The position numbers and the translations under genes are program-made. The notes beneath the pieces were generated by a model. That model had not been told where the DNA came from, made no database searches, and saw only the letters and a program-made list of their open reading frames with translations. Of a stretch of DNA of 64,000 nt, positions 48,292-57,405 are shown in pieces. The stretch lies in assembly GCA_934486615.1 (NCBI GenBank), contig CAKSQO010000006.1, positions 1 through 64,000 of the forward strand. The letters are read 5' to 3'. The DNA is from an uncultured Eubacteriales bacterium. Its GTDB lineage: Bacteria > Bacillota > Clostridia > Oscillospirales > Acutalibacteraceae. Position 1 is the stretch's first letter; every line of letters starts with the position of its first letter.

Positions 48292-50523
48292 ATGGAACAC
48301 AAGAATTGGGAAGGCTTTAAGGGCAATATCTGGAAGGACGAAATAAATGTCCGCGACTTTATTCAGAACAACTACACCGAGTATACCGGCACGTCGGACT
48401 TTCTCGCACCCGCAACCGAGCGCACAAAGCAGCTTATGCAGCGCGTGCAGGCTCTGTTCGAGGTCGAGCGGCAGTTCGGCGGCGTGCTTGACGTTGATAC
48501 GCGCACCGTTTCGACCGTCACCGCTTACGCTCCGGGCTACATCGACAAAGAAAAGGAGCTTATCGTCGGACTGCAGACCTCGCGCCCGCTTCGCCGCGGC
48601 GTAAATCCGTTCGGCGGTATCCGTATGGCGCGCCAGGCGTGCGAGGCCTACGGCTACAAGCTCGGCGAAAACATCGAGGACGAGTTCAAGTACAGAACCA
48701 CCCACAACACCGGCGTTTTCAACGCCTACACCTCAGAGATGCGCGCAGCCAGAAAGAGCCACCTCATCACGGGTCTGCCCGACGCCTACGGCCGCGGCCG
48801 TATCATCGGCGACTATCGCAGAGTGGCGCTCTACGGCGTTGACCGCCTTATCGAGGAGAAAAAGCGCGACAAGGCCGCGCTCAACGGCTGCGACTTCAAC
48901 GAGGAGACAATTCGGCACTCTGAGGAGCTGACGGGTCAGATCAACGCCCTCGGCGACCTCAAGGAGATGGCCGCGTCCTACGGCTTTGACATCAGCTTCC
49001 CCGCTTCAAACGCAAAAGAGGCTATCCAGTGGACGTACTTCGCCTACCTCGCCGCCATCAAGGATCAGAACGGCGCTGCAATGTCGCTCGGCCGCGTGAG
49101 CACTTTCCTCGATATATTCATCGAGCGCGACATCTCCGCAGGCACCCTCACCGAGCAGGAGGCGCAGGAGCTTATGGACGACTTCGTCATCAAGCTCAGA
49201 GTAGCGCGCCACCTCCGCACGCCCGAGTATAACGAGCTGTTCGGCGGCGACCCGATGTGGATAACCGAGAGCGTCGGCGGTATGGGCGACGACGGCAGAA
49301 CCCTCGTCACCAAGAACAGCTTCCGCGTGCTCAACACGCTCTACACCCTCGGACCTGCGCCCGAGCCGAACCTGACCGTGCTCTGGTCGCAGAACCTGCC
49401 AGAGGACTTCAAGCACTTCTGCGCCAAGGTCTCGTGCGATACCGATTCAATTCAGTATGAGAGCGACGACCTCATGCGTCCGATCTACGGCGACGATTAC
49501 GGCATCGCCTGCTGCGTTTCCGCAATGCAGATAGGCAAGCAGATGCAGTTCTTCGGCGCAAGATGCAACCTTGCCAAGCTGCTGCTGCTCGCGCTCAACG
49601 GCGGTTACGACACCGTCAGCGGCGTAAAGGTCGGCCCGCAGATGGCGCCTGTCGCGGGCGATACCCTCGATTACGCCGAGGTCGAGACCCGTTTCAAGGA
49701 GTACGCACGGTGGCTGCTCAAGCTCTACGTCAATACCATGAACATCATTCACTTTATGCACGACAAGTACGCTTACGAGGCGCTCCAGATGTCGCTGCAT
49801 GACAGTGACATTCACCGCTTTATGGCGTTCGGTATCGCGGGGCTGTCCGTCACGACCGACTCGCTGAGCGCCGTAAAATTTGCGTCCGTTCACCCTGTCC
49901 GCGATGAAAACGGCTTCATAACCGGCTTCAACACCGACGGCGAGTTCCCCAAGTACGGCAACGACGACGACCGCGTCGACAGCATTGCCAAGGAGCTGAC
50001 CCACTTCGTCATCACCGAGCTGCGCAAGACCCCCGCCTACCGCGGCGCGGAGCACACCCTCTCGGCTCTGACGATAACCTCGAACGTAATGTACGGCAAG
50101 CATACGGGCGCAACCCCCGACGGCCGTGAAGCGGGCGCTCCGTTCGCTCCGGGCGCCAACCCGATGCACAACCGCGAGGAGAACGGCGCTCTTGCGTCGC
50201 TCAACTCCGTGGCTAAGCTGTCCTACGACGACTGCCGCGACGGTATCTCGAACACGTTCTCCATCACGCCCGACACCCTCGGCCGCAGCACACAGGAGCG
50301 CGTTGAGAACCTCGTGAACGTCCTCGACGGCTACTTTGCAAAGCACGCGCACCACATCAACATCAACGTCCTCAACCGCGAGACGCTTATCAAGGCCTAC
50401 AACGACCCGACCGCTTACCCGAACCTGACTATCCGCGTTTCGGGCTACGCCGTCAACTTCCACAAGCTGTCGAAGGAGCAGCAGCGCGAGGTCATCAGCC
50501 GCACCTTCCACGAGGCGATGTAA
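48292..50523 (+). CDS. pflB: Pyruvate formate-lyase
   Basis: The glycyl-radical enzyme of anaerobic metabolism that splits pyruvate with CoA to acetyl-CoA and formate. It has 743 residues, like typical PflB. The catalytic Cys407-Cys408 pair (GIACCVSAM) and the radical Gly718 (IRVSGYAV) are present, with the family blocks TGLPDAYGRGRIIGDYRR and TPDGREAGAPFAPGANP. The double Cys distinguishes true PFL from other glycyl-radical enzymes. GGGAGG lies 7 bases before the ATG at 48292. The activase follows at once. Confidence 0.98.
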   Translation: MEHKNWEGFKGNIWKDEINVRDFIQNNYTEYTGTSDFLAPATERTKQLMQRVQALFEVERQFGGVLDVDTRTVSTVTAYAPGYIDKEKELIVGLQTSRPLRRGVNPFGGIRMARQACEAYGYKLGENIEDEFKYRTTHNTGVFNAYTSEMRAARKSHLITGLPDAYGRGRIIGDYRRVALYGVDRLIEEKKRDKAALNGCDFNEETIRHSEELTGQINALGDLKEMAASYGFDISFPASNAKEAIQWTYFAYLAAIKDQNGAAMSLGRVSTFLDIFIERDISAGTLTEQEAQELMDDFVIKLRVARHLRTPEYNELFGGDPMWITESVGGMGDDGRTLVTKNSFRVLNTLYTLGPAPEPNLTVLWSQNLPEDFKHFCAKVSCDTDSIQYESDDLMRPIYGDDYGIACCVSAMQIGKQMQFFGARCNLAKLLLLALNGGYDTVSGVKVGPQMAPVAGDTLDYAEVETRFKEYARWLLKLYVNTMNIIHFMHDKYAYEALQMSLHDSDIHRFMAFGIAGLSVTTDSLSAVKFASVHPVRDENGFITGFNTDGEFPKYGNDDDRVDSIAKELTHFVITELRKTPAYRGAEHTLSALTITSNVMYGKHTGATPDGREAGAPFAPGANPMHNREENGALASLNSVAKLSYDDCRDGISNTFSITPDTLGRSTQERVENLVNVLDGYFAKHAHHININVLNRETLIKAYNDPTAYPNLTIRVSGYAVNFHKLSKEQQREVISRTFHEAM

Positions 50524-50524
50524 G

Positions 50525-51238
50525 ATGGGCGGCCTCTCGGGACGCATAAGCTCCATTCAGACAATGGGCACGCTCGACGGCCCCGGAGTTCGCTTCATCG
50601 TGTTCACCCAGGGCTGCCCGCTGCGCTGCGGCTGCTGCCACAATCCCGAAACGTGGGATATAAACGGCGGCAGCATTATGACGGCGGCCGAGCTTGCCGA
50701 GCGAGCGGAGAAGTACCGCTGCTACTTCGGAAAAAAAGGCGGCATAACCGTCTCGGGCGGCGAGCCGCTGCTGCAGGCCAACTTCGTGCGCGAGCTTTTC
50801 TCGCTGTGCCGCGAAAATGGGATAAACACCTGCCTTGACACCAGCGGCTGCATACTGAACGATTCGGTCGAGCGGCTGCTCGACGTGACGGATTACTGCC
50901 TGCTCGACATCAAGTACACGACCGATGAAAAATACCGCAGCTTCGTCGGCTGCGGTATGGACGCGCCGCTGCGCTTTTTGGAGCGGCTTGAGGAAAAGAA
51001 TATCCCCACGCGCCTGCGTCAGGTCACGATAAAGGGGCTCAACGACGATGGGGAGAACGCCGCGCGGCTGAAAGAGCTGTGGAAAAGCCACTCCTGCGTC
51101 GAGGAGGTCGAGCTGCTCGCGTTCCGCACTCTGTGCCGCGAGAAGTACGAAAAGCTCGGCTGCGACTTCCGCTTCGGCGACATACCCGAAACGCCGAAGT
51201 CCGAGGTGACCCGCCTGCAGCGGATCATAAACGAATAA
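50525..51238 (+). CDS. pflA: Pyruvate formate-lyase activating enzyme (radical SAM)
   Basis: A 237-residue radical-SAM activase that abstracts hydrogen from the PflB glycine. The iron-sulfur cluster cysteines lie in GCPLRCGCCHNPETW (Cys-x3-Cys-x2-Cys), followed by the SAM-binding GGITVSGGEPLLQ. The C-terminal part ends with the EKYEKLG segment typical of PflA. It starts one base after the pflB stop and has only a weak ribosome site, so it probably depends on coupled translation. A strong terminator follows. Confidence 0.97.
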   Translation: MGGLSGRISSIQTMGTLDGPGVRFIVFTQGCPLRCGCCHNPETWDINGGSIMTAAELAERAEKYRCYFGKKGGITVSGGEPLLQANFVRELFSLCRENGINTCLDTSGCILNDSVERLLDVTDYCLLDIKYTTDEKYRSFVGCGMDAPLRFLERLEEKNIPTRLRQVTIKGLNDDGENAARLKELWKSHSCVEEVELLAFRTLCREKYEKLGCDFRFGDIPETPKSEVTRLQRIINE

Positions 51239-51242
51239 GAAA

Positions 51243-51284
51243 CCGACCCAAGGCGCTGCTTGCGTTTGCCTTGGGTCGGCTTTT
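51243..51284. terminator. Intrinsic terminator after pflA
   Basis: CCGACCCAAGGC and GCCTTGGGTCGG form a 12-bp stem with a 13-base loop, followed by CTTTT. The convergent zinc-ribbon gene ends at the same place. Confidence 0.88.
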
Positions 51285-51693
51285 ATGCTTTTTGAACGAT
51301 TACGGCAAATATCTCGAACAGGACGGCCGCTGCGCCGCATACAGGCGGCGTGATATTTGCAAGAAAGTCAAGGTGGCTTTCATCATATATGCCGCCGAGC
51401 AGCCGCTGCGACAGGCTCGGGAACAGCGCGTCGACCCACATCGCAAGCAGGGCGACCGACGACACCGCGTCAAGGAACGAGCCGAAGCCGAAAGCTGTCA
51501 GCTTTGCAATCACGCACAGGGTAACGACGGGCGCGAAGGTCTTCCTTTTGAACAGGTAGGCAAAAAAATATCGGTTGAGCCGATAGCGTTCGCATTTGCG
51601 CCCGCTTTCGGGCTCGGAGGTCACATCCGCGCCGCACATCGGGCACTCGCTGTGTGCGTGCACGGTCATTTTGCATACGGGGCAGGTTTTCAT
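51283..51693 (-). CDS. Zinc-ribbon membrane protein of unknown function
   Basis: A 136-residue protein with an N-terminal zinc ribbon (MKTCPVCKMTVHAHSECPMCGAD, two CxxC pairs, residues 3-19), then three hydrophobic segments (about 52-70, 75-90 and 105-132). The ATG at 51693 has GGAAAGAG upstream; longer frames reaching into the neighbouring gene were rejected. It is 16 bases downstream of a DUF2752 gene. In related genomes such genes often occur together as small membrane proteins that sit near Clostridial surface systems, but no function is known. Confidence 0.8.
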   Translation of the reverse strand: MKTCPVCKMTVHAHSECPMCGADVTSEPESGRKCERYRLNRYFFAYLFKRKTFAPVVTLCVIAKLTAFGFGSFLDAVSSVALLAMWVDALFPSLSQRLLGGIYDESHLDFLANITPPVCGAAAVLFEIFAVIVQKA

Positions 51694-51709
51694 TAGCTCT
51701 TTCCGTCTT

Positions 51710-52219
51710 TCAGTTCCAATATCGGCCGAGGTCGCCGACAATGTCGACCCCGAAGAAGCACAGCAGCACGTTGCGCGTGACAAACACCGCCGCGACGAAG
51801 ATGACATAGGCCATCAGCGGCCGAAAGCGCGCTGTCAGCACCTTGTCGCGGCCCTTTGCGATGTTCACGGCGGCGACGACGTCGAGCACAATAAACAGCG
51901 CCGCGCTGACGGGCACTGTCGGATTCAGGCGGAACGCTTCGGCAAAGTCGAAGCGCAGCAGGGCGAGCGCTGCGCGCGTTCCTCCGCAGCCGGGGCAGTA
52001 GATGTGCAGCCCGTGCGCGATGAAGCAGCCCGCGAACGCGCCGATTTTCGGCAGGCTTATCAGCTTCATATACAGCTTTGACAGCGGCCACAGCAGCGCA
52101 AGGCTCGCATTGACCAGAGCGAACACGACCCACCTGAGCGCCGTCAGGCGAGAGCGGCTGCAGCGCACGGGAGCGCGCCTGACCCGCGCGTGCAGGTCGA
52201 TTTTTTGCGGAGTGCTCAT
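51710..52219 (-). CDS. DUF2752 family membrane protein
   Basis: A 169-residue protein with three transmembrane helices and the DUF2752 signature CPGCGGTRAALALL after the first helix region. The family function is unknown. The basic N terminus (about 1-28) is cytoplasmic. The stop-start overlap of four bases with the upstream YaiI-type gene (52216-52219) shows a shared transcript. Confidence 0.9.
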   Translation of the reverse strand: MSTPQKIDLHARVRRAPVRCSRSRLTALRWVVFALVNASLALLWPLSKLYMKLISLPKIGAFAGCFIAHGLHIYCPGCGGTRAALALLRFDFAEAFRLNPTVPVSAALFIVLDVVAAVNIAKGRDKVLTARFRPLMAYVIFVAAVFVTRNVLLCFFGVDIVGDLGRYWN

Positions 52220-52671
52220 TGCGCGCCCTCCTTTAAAAGCTGCTCGTTTATCAGCTTTTCAAGCTCGCGCTCAAAGGCGGCGTCGGCTTCGGGCAGGCGT
52301 TTTTTCGGCCCTTTCAGGTGCCTACCCGCCGCTCGCGCTTTTTTTGAAACAAAGCGCATATCAAGCAGCGTTTCGATGTTTTTATCCGTATAGCGGCGGC
52401 CGTTCTGGTCGATGCAGTTAGCACCCTTTGCAAGGCACATCGCCGCGAGACCGTAGTCCTGCGTGACCGCGATGTCGCCGCGCGAAATGAGCGAGACCAG
52501 CTTGAAGTCGGCCGTGTCAGCCCCTTGGTCGACGGTCACGGTCTCGGCGCAGTCAAAGCTGAAAACGTGCGCCGTGTCGCAGACTATCGTGCAGCCGAGC
52601 TTTCGGCGCTTTGCGGCGGCGACCGCCGCTTCGACGACAGGGCAGCCGTCGGCGTCGATGAATATTCGCAT
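52216..52671 (-). CDS. YaiI/YqxD family protein (DUF188)
   Basis: A 151-residue PIN-like protein. The N-terminal IFIDADGCPVV and the middle TQDYGLAAMCLAKGA with acidic residues are the family hallmarks and suggest a metal-dependent nuclease fold, although activity has not been shown for the family. GGGAGG lies 7 bases before the ATG at 52671. It is the first gene of a three-gene leftward unit. Confidence 0.93.
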   Translation of the reverse strand: MRIFIDADGCPVVEAAVAAAKRRKLGCTIVCDTAHVFSFDCAETVTVDQGADTADFKLVSLISRGDIAVTQDYGLAAMCLAKGANCIDQNGRRYTDKNIETLLDMRFVSKKARAAGRHLKGPKKRLPEADAAFERELEKLINEQLLKEGAQ

Positions 52672-52759
52672 TTTTTGCCCTCCCGTCAAATTGCCGCCGC
52701 TTAAAGACGGCCGTATACGACAATAATAACATATTTGCGCCCGAAATCACAGCTTTTTC

Positions 52760-52787
52760 TTGATAAATTCCGCGCGCGTGATAAAAT
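52760..52787 (+). promoter_or_regulatory. Possible promoter of the SDR gene
   Basis: TTGATA (52760-52765), 16 bases, TAAAAT (52782-52787), 31 bases before the start codon. Confidence 0.55.
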
Positions 52788-52818
52788 AGAGTTATCAAAC
52801 CGTTTTCGGAGGATAAAA

Positions 52819-53586
52819 ATGAAGATTGCAATAGTCACCGGCGCAAGCTCGGGCATGGGGCGCGAGTTCGTCAGGCAGCTTTATAAAAAGGAGCGCTTCG
52901 ACGAGATCTGGGCAATCGCCCGCCGCAAGGACAGGCTCGAGCAGCTGAAAGCCGAGGTGCCCTGCGTGCGCCCGATAGCGCTCGACCTGACTGCCGAGGG
53001 CAGCGTCGGGAAGATCGGCGAAATGCTCTCCGCCGAAAAGCCGACGGTCAGCGTGCTCGTCAACTGCAGCGGCTTCGGCAAGTTCGGCTCTTACAGGGAC
53101 ATACCGACGAGCGACGCGCTGGGCATGATAGATTTAAACTGCAAGGCGCTGGTCAATATGACCTACACCGTGCTGCCCTATATGCCCGACGGTGCGAGAA
53201 TAGCGCAGCTTGACTCGCTGTCGTCGTTCCAGCCCGTGCCGTACCTGGCTGTTTACGGCGCGACAAAGGCGTTTGTGCTCAGCTTCTCCCGCGCGCTTAA
53301 CGCGGAGCTCAGAAGCCGCAATATAACCGTCACCGCCGTCTGCCCCGGGTGGGTCGCGACCGAGTTCTTCGACCGCGCGACCCAGACCAACGACAAGGCC
53401 GTGACCTACTTCAACGTCGTCTACAGGCCCGAGGATGTTATCCGCACCGCCGTGCGCGATATGTACCGCGGCAAGGACGTGTCAATTCACGGCTTTCGGG
53501 TCAAAAGTCAGGTGCTGCTCGTGAAGCTGCTGCCGCACAAGCTGGTCATGAACATCTGGCTCAGGCAGCAGAAGCTCAAGCCCTGA
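52819..53586 (+). CDS. Short-chain dehydrogenase/reductase
   Basis: A 255-residue oxidoreductase of the classical SDR fold. The NAD(P)-binding motif is TGASSGMG (about residues 6-13), the NNAG position reads NCSGFG and the catalytic Tyr-x3-Lys is YGATK. The NCSG variant and the C-terminal hydrophobic extension resemble DltE/YusR-type members of unknown substrate. GGAGG lies 6 bases before the ATG at 52819. A small membrane protein gene follows after 56 bases. Confidence 0.92.
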   Translation: MKIAIVTGASSGMGREFVRQLYKKERFDEIWAIARRKDRLEQLKAEVPCVRPIALDLTAEGSVGKIGEMLSAEKPTVSVLVNCSGFGKFGSYRDIPTSDALGMIDLNCKALVNMTYTVLPYMPDGARIAQLDSLSSFQPVPYLAVYGATKAFVLSFSRALNAELRSRNITVTAVCPGWVATEFFDRATQTNDKAVTYFNVVYRPEDVIRTAVRDMYRGKDVSIHGFRVKSQVLLVKLLPHKLVMNIWLRQQKLKP

Positions 53587-53642
53587 CGGCTTCAAGCCTG
53601 AAAACACAGTGGGCGCTCAAAGCGCCTTTTCGGAGGAAAGTT

Positions 53643-54200
53643 ATGAAAAAACCGTCTGTTTCCATCGCCGCGTCAAAGATGGCGCTGCGCTTTTTCGGCT
53701 ATCACATCATGTGCCTGTTCGTGTCGCTGAGCGTCGCCGCCTTTATGACGGGCGCGGCGGGGCTTATCGTCTCGCAGTTTTGCTGCCTGGTGATAATCTA
53801 CGTTATGCCGTATCTGTCGATGTATAAGATTGGCTTTGAGGACTGCAACCGCATAAACACGGGTCATATGCAAAAGGACAAGCTCTTCGGGCTGAAGGTC
53901 GCTTACATGGGCTATTCGCCGTTTATACTGCTGTCCGTCGCCTGCGTGCTGGCAAAGCTCGGCGCGATTCCGAGCGGCTATGTCGCGTTTTACCGCCTGT
54001 TCAACGCGCCGTTTATGTCGCTGATGCAGTCGGTTCTGCCGACCTCGCTGACCGTCGCGGAGTATCCCGTTTGGCGCGTGCTCGCGGTCGCGGCGCTGTC
54101 GCTCAGCGTTCCGCTGTCGCCCGCGCTCGGCTACGCTATGGGTCTCGAGCGCATCTCGTTCACCGAGGAGTACGGGCTCAAACGCAAAAAGCAAAGTTAA
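53643..54200 (+). CDS. Unrecognised membrane protein with about four helices
   Basis: A 185-residue protein with hydrophobic helices at about 20-40, 45-62, 85-108 and 140-165. I recognise no family. GGAGG lies 7 bases before the ATG at 53643; longer upstream frames overlap the SDR gene and are rejected. The loop YKIGFEDCNRINTGHMQKDK is polar and presumably cytoplasmic. It may be cotranscribed with the SDR gene, and a hairpin follows. Confidence 0.78.
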   Translation: MKKPSVSIAASKMALRFFGYHIMCLFVSLSVAAFMTGAAGLIVSQFCCLVIIYVMPYLSMYKIGFEDCNRINTGHMQKDKLFGLKVAYMGYSPFILLSVACVLAKLGAIPSGYVAFYRLFNAPFMSLMQSVLPTSLTVAEYPVWRVLAVAALSLSVPLSPALGYAMGLERISFTEEYGLKRKKQS

Positions 54201-54206
54201 AAGCCG

Positions 54207-54232
54207 AAAGCCGCTTGAGTTCAAGCGGTTTT
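54207..54232 (+). terminator. Small terminator-like hairpin
   Basis: AAGCCGCTTGA and TCAAGCGGTTTT form a compact stem with a short T run, 10 bases after the membrane-protein gene and 33 before lrgA. Confidence 0.6.
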
Positions 54233-54264
54233 CGTTCGTCATTCAAAGCAAAGGTGTCCTTTAA

Positions 54265-54639
54265 ATGAAGTATCTTAAACAGTTCGGCATAATCCTCGCC
54301 GTCTCGCTTGCGGGCGAGCTGCTGAGTATGCTCATTCCGCTGCCCGTGCCCGCGAGCATTTACGGCCTTGTGATAATGCTCATCTGCCTGTGCTCGGGGC
54401 TTGTAAAACTGGAGCAGGTCGGCAAAACCGCGCACTTTCTGATTGAGATTATGCCGCTGATGTTCATTCCCGCGGGCGTGGAGCTTATCACCTCGTGGAA
54501 GATAATCAGCTCAAACCTCGCGGCCTACGCAATAATGACGCTTGTGACCACGGTCGCTGTCATGTTCGTCTCGGGACGCGTGACGCAGGCGGTTATCCGC
54601 CGTCAGAAGAAGGGCGGTGACGGCAATGGAGATGTTTGA
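54265..54639 (+). CDS. lrgA: LrgA/CidA family holin-like protein
   Basis: A 124-residue membrane protein with four helices. The family motif IPLPVPASIYGLVIMLI is clear, as is the FLIEIMPLMFIPAGVELI segment. LrgA works with LrgB. The pair was first described as antiholin-like regulators of autolysis, and in Bacillus and streptococci as a facilitated pyruvate transporter. The latter would suit an organism with pyruvate formate-lyase. It overlaps lrgB by 14 bases. Confidence 0.94.
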   Translation: MKYLKQFGIILAVSLAGELLSMLIPLPVPASIYGLVIMLICLCSGLVKLEQVGKTAHFLIEIMPLMFIPAGVELITSWKIISSNLAAYAIMTLVTTVAVMFVSGRVTQAVIRRQKKGGDGNGDV

Positions 54640-55315
54640 AAATTCGGTATTCTTCGGCGTGGCGATAAGTATGGCGTCCTACGGCCTCGGCGTGCTGCTG
54701 CAAAGGAAGCTGAAGCTTGCGCTGTTCAATCCCCTGCTCGTCTCGATAATCGTCACGATAGCGGCGCTTGCTTTGCTCAAAATGGACTACAAGACCTATT
54801 ATGAGGGTGCAAAGTATTTGAGCTACCTGCTGACCCCCGCGACGGTGTGCCTTGCCGTGCCGCTTTATGAGCAGCTGGAGCTGCTGAAGAAAAACCTAAA
54901 AGCGATCATCGCGGGCGTTGTCTCCGGCATACTCACGACGATGCTGAGCGTGCTTGCGATGAGCGCCGCGTTCGGCTTTACGCACAAGGAGTACGTCAGC
55001 TTTCTGCCGAAGTCGATAACCACCGCCATCGGTATGGGCGTGTCGGAGAAGCTCGGCGGCTACGTTACATTAAGCGTAGCAGTGATAATCATCACGGGCA
55101 TACTCGGCAGCATTTTAGCGCCCGTGTGCTGCCGGGTGTTCAGGATAACAGAGCCTGTCGCAAAGGGCATCGCCATCGGCTCGGCCTCGCACGCGATAGG
55201 CACGGCGCGCGCAATGGAGATGGGCGAGGTCGAAGGCGCGATGAGCGGCCTTTCGATAGCCGTCAGCGGCCTGCTGACCGTCATCGCCGCGTCGGTTTTC
55301 GCGCAGTTTATGTAG
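54626..55315 (+). CDS. lrgB: LrgB/CidB family membrane protein
   Basis: A 229-residue partner of LrgA with six to eight helices. Family signatures include NPLLVSIIVTIAAL, LTPATVCLAVPLYEQ, PKSITTAIGMGVSEKLGG and GSASHAIGTARAMEMGE. The ATG at 54626 (GGCGG 8 bases before it) lies inside lrgA, so the two are translated together. A strong bidirectional terminator follows. Confidence 0.95.
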   Translation: MEMFENSVFFGVAISMASYGLGVLLQRKLKLALFNPLLVSIIVTIAALALLKMDYKTYYEGAKYLSYLLTPATVCLAVPLYEQLELLKKNLKAIIAGVVSGILTTMLSVLAMSAAFGFTHKEYVSFLPKSITTAIGMGVSEKLGGYVTLSVAVIIITGILGSILAPVCCRVFRITEPVAKGIAIGSASHAIGTARAMEMGEVEGAMSGLSIAVSGLLTVIAASVFAQFM

Positions 55316-55320
55316 AAAAA

Positions 55321-55363
55321 AGCTCTCCTGAAAGCCGATTAAAGGCAATCAGGAGAGCTTTTG
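55321..55363. terminator. Bidirectional terminator between lrgB and xth
   Basis: AGCTCTCCTGA and TCAGGAGAGCT form an 11-bp stem, flanked by A and T runs on both sides. Confidence 0.93.
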
Positions 55364-56119
55364 CTATATTTCAATGTCAAGCTCGACGGGGCAGTGGTCG
55401 GAGCCGAGGATTTCGTCGTGGATTTCGGCGGCGGCGACCTTGTCCTTCAGCCTGTCCGAAACGATGAAGTAGTCAATTCTCCACCCGACGTTCTTCTCGC
55501 GCGCATGGAAGCGGTACGACCACCACGAGTAGCGCCCCTCGGCCTCGGGATAGAGCAGGCGGAACGTGTCGGTAAAGCCGGCCGAGAGCAGGTCGGAGAA
55601 CTTGCCGCGCTCCTCGTCGGTGAAGCCGGGGTTTTTGCGGTTGGTCTTGGGGTTTTTCAGGTCGATTTCCTTATGCGCGACGTTCAGGTCGCCGCAGAAT
55701 ATGACGGGCTTTTTCTCATCAAGCCCCTTGATATAGCTTAAAAATGCGTCCTCCCACTGCATACGGTAGTCAAGCCGTGCAAGCCCGTCCTGCGAGTTGG
55801 GAGTGTACACCGTCACGACGTAGCAGTTTTCAAGCTCGGCGGTGATGACGCGCCCCTCCCTGTCGTGCTCCTCGCAGCCGATGCCGTAGGTAACACTCAG
55901 CGGCTGCTGCTTTATGAACAGGGCCGTGCCCGAGTAGCCCTTGCGCTCGGCGTAATTCCAGTATTGACGGTAGCCGTCGAGCTCCAGCTCGATCTGACCC
56001 GCCTGCAGCTTTGTCTCCTGCAGGCAGAACACGTCCGCGTCAAGCGACTTGAATATATCTCCGAAACCCTTGCCCACGCAGGCTCTGATTCCGTTTACGT
56101 TCCAGGAAATGAGCTTCAT
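55364..56119 (-). CDS. xth: Exodeoxyribonuclease III (AP endonuclease)
   Basis: A 251-residue Mg-dependent AP endonuclease/3'-exonuclease for base-excision repair. The family motifs are LISWNVNGIRA (N terminus), CLQETKLQ (metal Glu), TVYTPNSQDGLARLDYRMQWE, FCGDLNVAHKEIDL (Asp/Asn) and GSDHCPVELDI (catalytic Asp-His at the C terminus). GGAGG lies 5 bases before the ATG at 56119. Confidence 0.97.
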   Translation of the reverse strand: MKLISWNVNGIRACVGKGFGDIFKSLDADVFCLQETKLQAGQIELELDGYRQYWNYAERKGYSGTALFIKQQPLSVTYGIGCEEHDREGRVITAELENCYVVTVYTPNSQDGLARLDYRMQWEDAFLSYIKGLDEKKPVIFCGDLNVAHKEIDLKNPKTNRKNPGFTDEERGKFSDLLSAGFTDTFRLLYPEAEGRYSWWSYRFHAREKNVGWRIDYFIVSDRLKDKVAAAEIHDEILGSDHCPVELDIEI

Positions 56120-56235
56120 TTTATCCTCCAAATAGGTTTTACTTGATTTTATCATATTTTGACGCTCGGCGCAATGCTCAAATTGACAAGCGCGGCTTTA
56201 AGCGCTATTATATTACGTGAAAGGGGCAATGAAAA

Positions 56236-57078
56236 ATGTACAGAATAGGAGCTTCCTCGAGCGGGGCACCGATAGACGAGGCCAAAATGGCCGACTACGC
56301 CGCAAACGGCATCACCGATATGGAAATTTCGGAGCATTATTACACCGATTACGATTACAGGGGCGTGAGGGCGCTGGCCGACCGTTTTTCGGTCAACCTG
56401 TGGTCGCTGCACCTGCCGTTCTGGGGCGGGCTTGACATCTCGTCGCCCGACAGTGAAAAGCGCGAGCCGTCGCTTGAGACACACTTCGACATAATCAGAC
56501 GCGCAAGCGACATCGGCATCGACAAGTTTGTCATTCACCCGAGCAGCGAGCCTGTGCCCGACGACAGGCGGAGCGAGCATATGAAGTGCGCGCAGCAGTC
56601 GCTTGCGCGGCTTGCGGAGCTCGCCGAGCGCTGCGGCGCGATAATTTGCGCGGAGGACTTGCCGCGCTCGTGCATCAGCAACTCTATTGCGAATATGCAG
56701 CTGCTGCTCTCGGCCGACGAGCGGCTGAAGGCCTGCGTTGACACCAACCACATCACCGCAGAACCGCCGCAGCAGCTTATCCGCGCGCTCGGAGGAAAAA
56801 TCGCGACGCTGCACGTCTCGGACTTCGACTTTATAAATGAGCGGCACTGGCTGCCCGGCGAGGGCAAGATCGACTGGCCCGAGGTGCTCAGGGCGCTTGA
56901 CGAGGTCGGCTATAACGGCGTCTGGATGTACGAGCTGGGCTTTGAGTGCCCCAAGACCATCTATCGCGACCGCGCTCTGACCTGCGCCGACCTGAGCCGC
57001 AACGCGCACGAGCTGTTCGCAGGCGAGCGCCCGACGGTCATCTCACGCCCCAAGCCGAACCTCGGAATGTGGGAGTAG
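56236..57078 (+). CDS. Sugar phosphate isomerase/epimerase (AP endonuclease family 2 TIM barrel)
   Basis: A 280-residue xylose-isomerase-like TIM barrel. Metal ligands are expected at the CAEDLPRS, VDTNH and TLHVSDFD strands, and GKIDWPEVLRALDEVGYNGVW is the usual C-terminal block. Substrates of this family include myo-inosose, tagatose and hydroxypyruvate derivatives and cannot be read here. AAGGGG lies about 9 bases before the ATG. It is a single-gene unit divergent from xth. Confidence 0.88.
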   Translation: MYRIGASSSGAPIDEAKMADYAANGITDMEISEHYYTDYDYRGVRALADRFSVNLWSLHLPFWGGLDISSPDSEKREPSLETHFDIIRRASDIGIDKFVIHPSSEPVPDDRRSEHMKCAQQSLARLAELAERCGAIICAEDLPRSCISNSIANMQLLLSADERLKACVDTNHITAEPPQQLIRALGGKIATLHVSDFDFINERHWLPGEGKIDWPEVLRALDEVGYNGVWMYELGFECPKTIYRDRALTCADLSRNAHELFAGERPTVISRPKPNLGMWE

Positions 57079-57405
57079 TCCGCGTTTGAGGGGTGCAGGT
57101 TATTTGAGCGCGTCCCCCGCGCAATGAGCGCGGCAAGTAATTTGACGACCCTTCAGTCTTTTTGCTGCGCAAAAAGCCGGCTTCCCTTACGCAGGGACGC
57201 CTTTCGGGCACACAGCGCATATATTTTTTCGTTAGCGCCCTCGCCCCCTTGCTTCAAGGGAAGGCTTTTTCGGCTGCTGCAAAAAACATCAATCCGCACA
57301 TTTTTCGCACAGGTGGGTGACTTTTGGGCTGATTTATGCTAATATTGTATAAAACGACTCGGCCGCAAGGGGCGGGACGGGACTTCACGAAAGCGAGAAG
57401 TGAGA
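57079..57405. other. Noncoding gap with decayed palindromes
   Basis: No gene can be supported. It holds CCGCGCAATGAGCGCGG (57119-57135), which shares CCGCGCAAT with the repeats at 37.3 kb, and a CCCTTGCTTCAAGGG palindrome followed by AAGGCTTTTTCGG (near 57245-57272), related to the REP-like element at 25.2 kb. A weak promoter for rmuC may lie near 57318-57352. Confidence 0.6.
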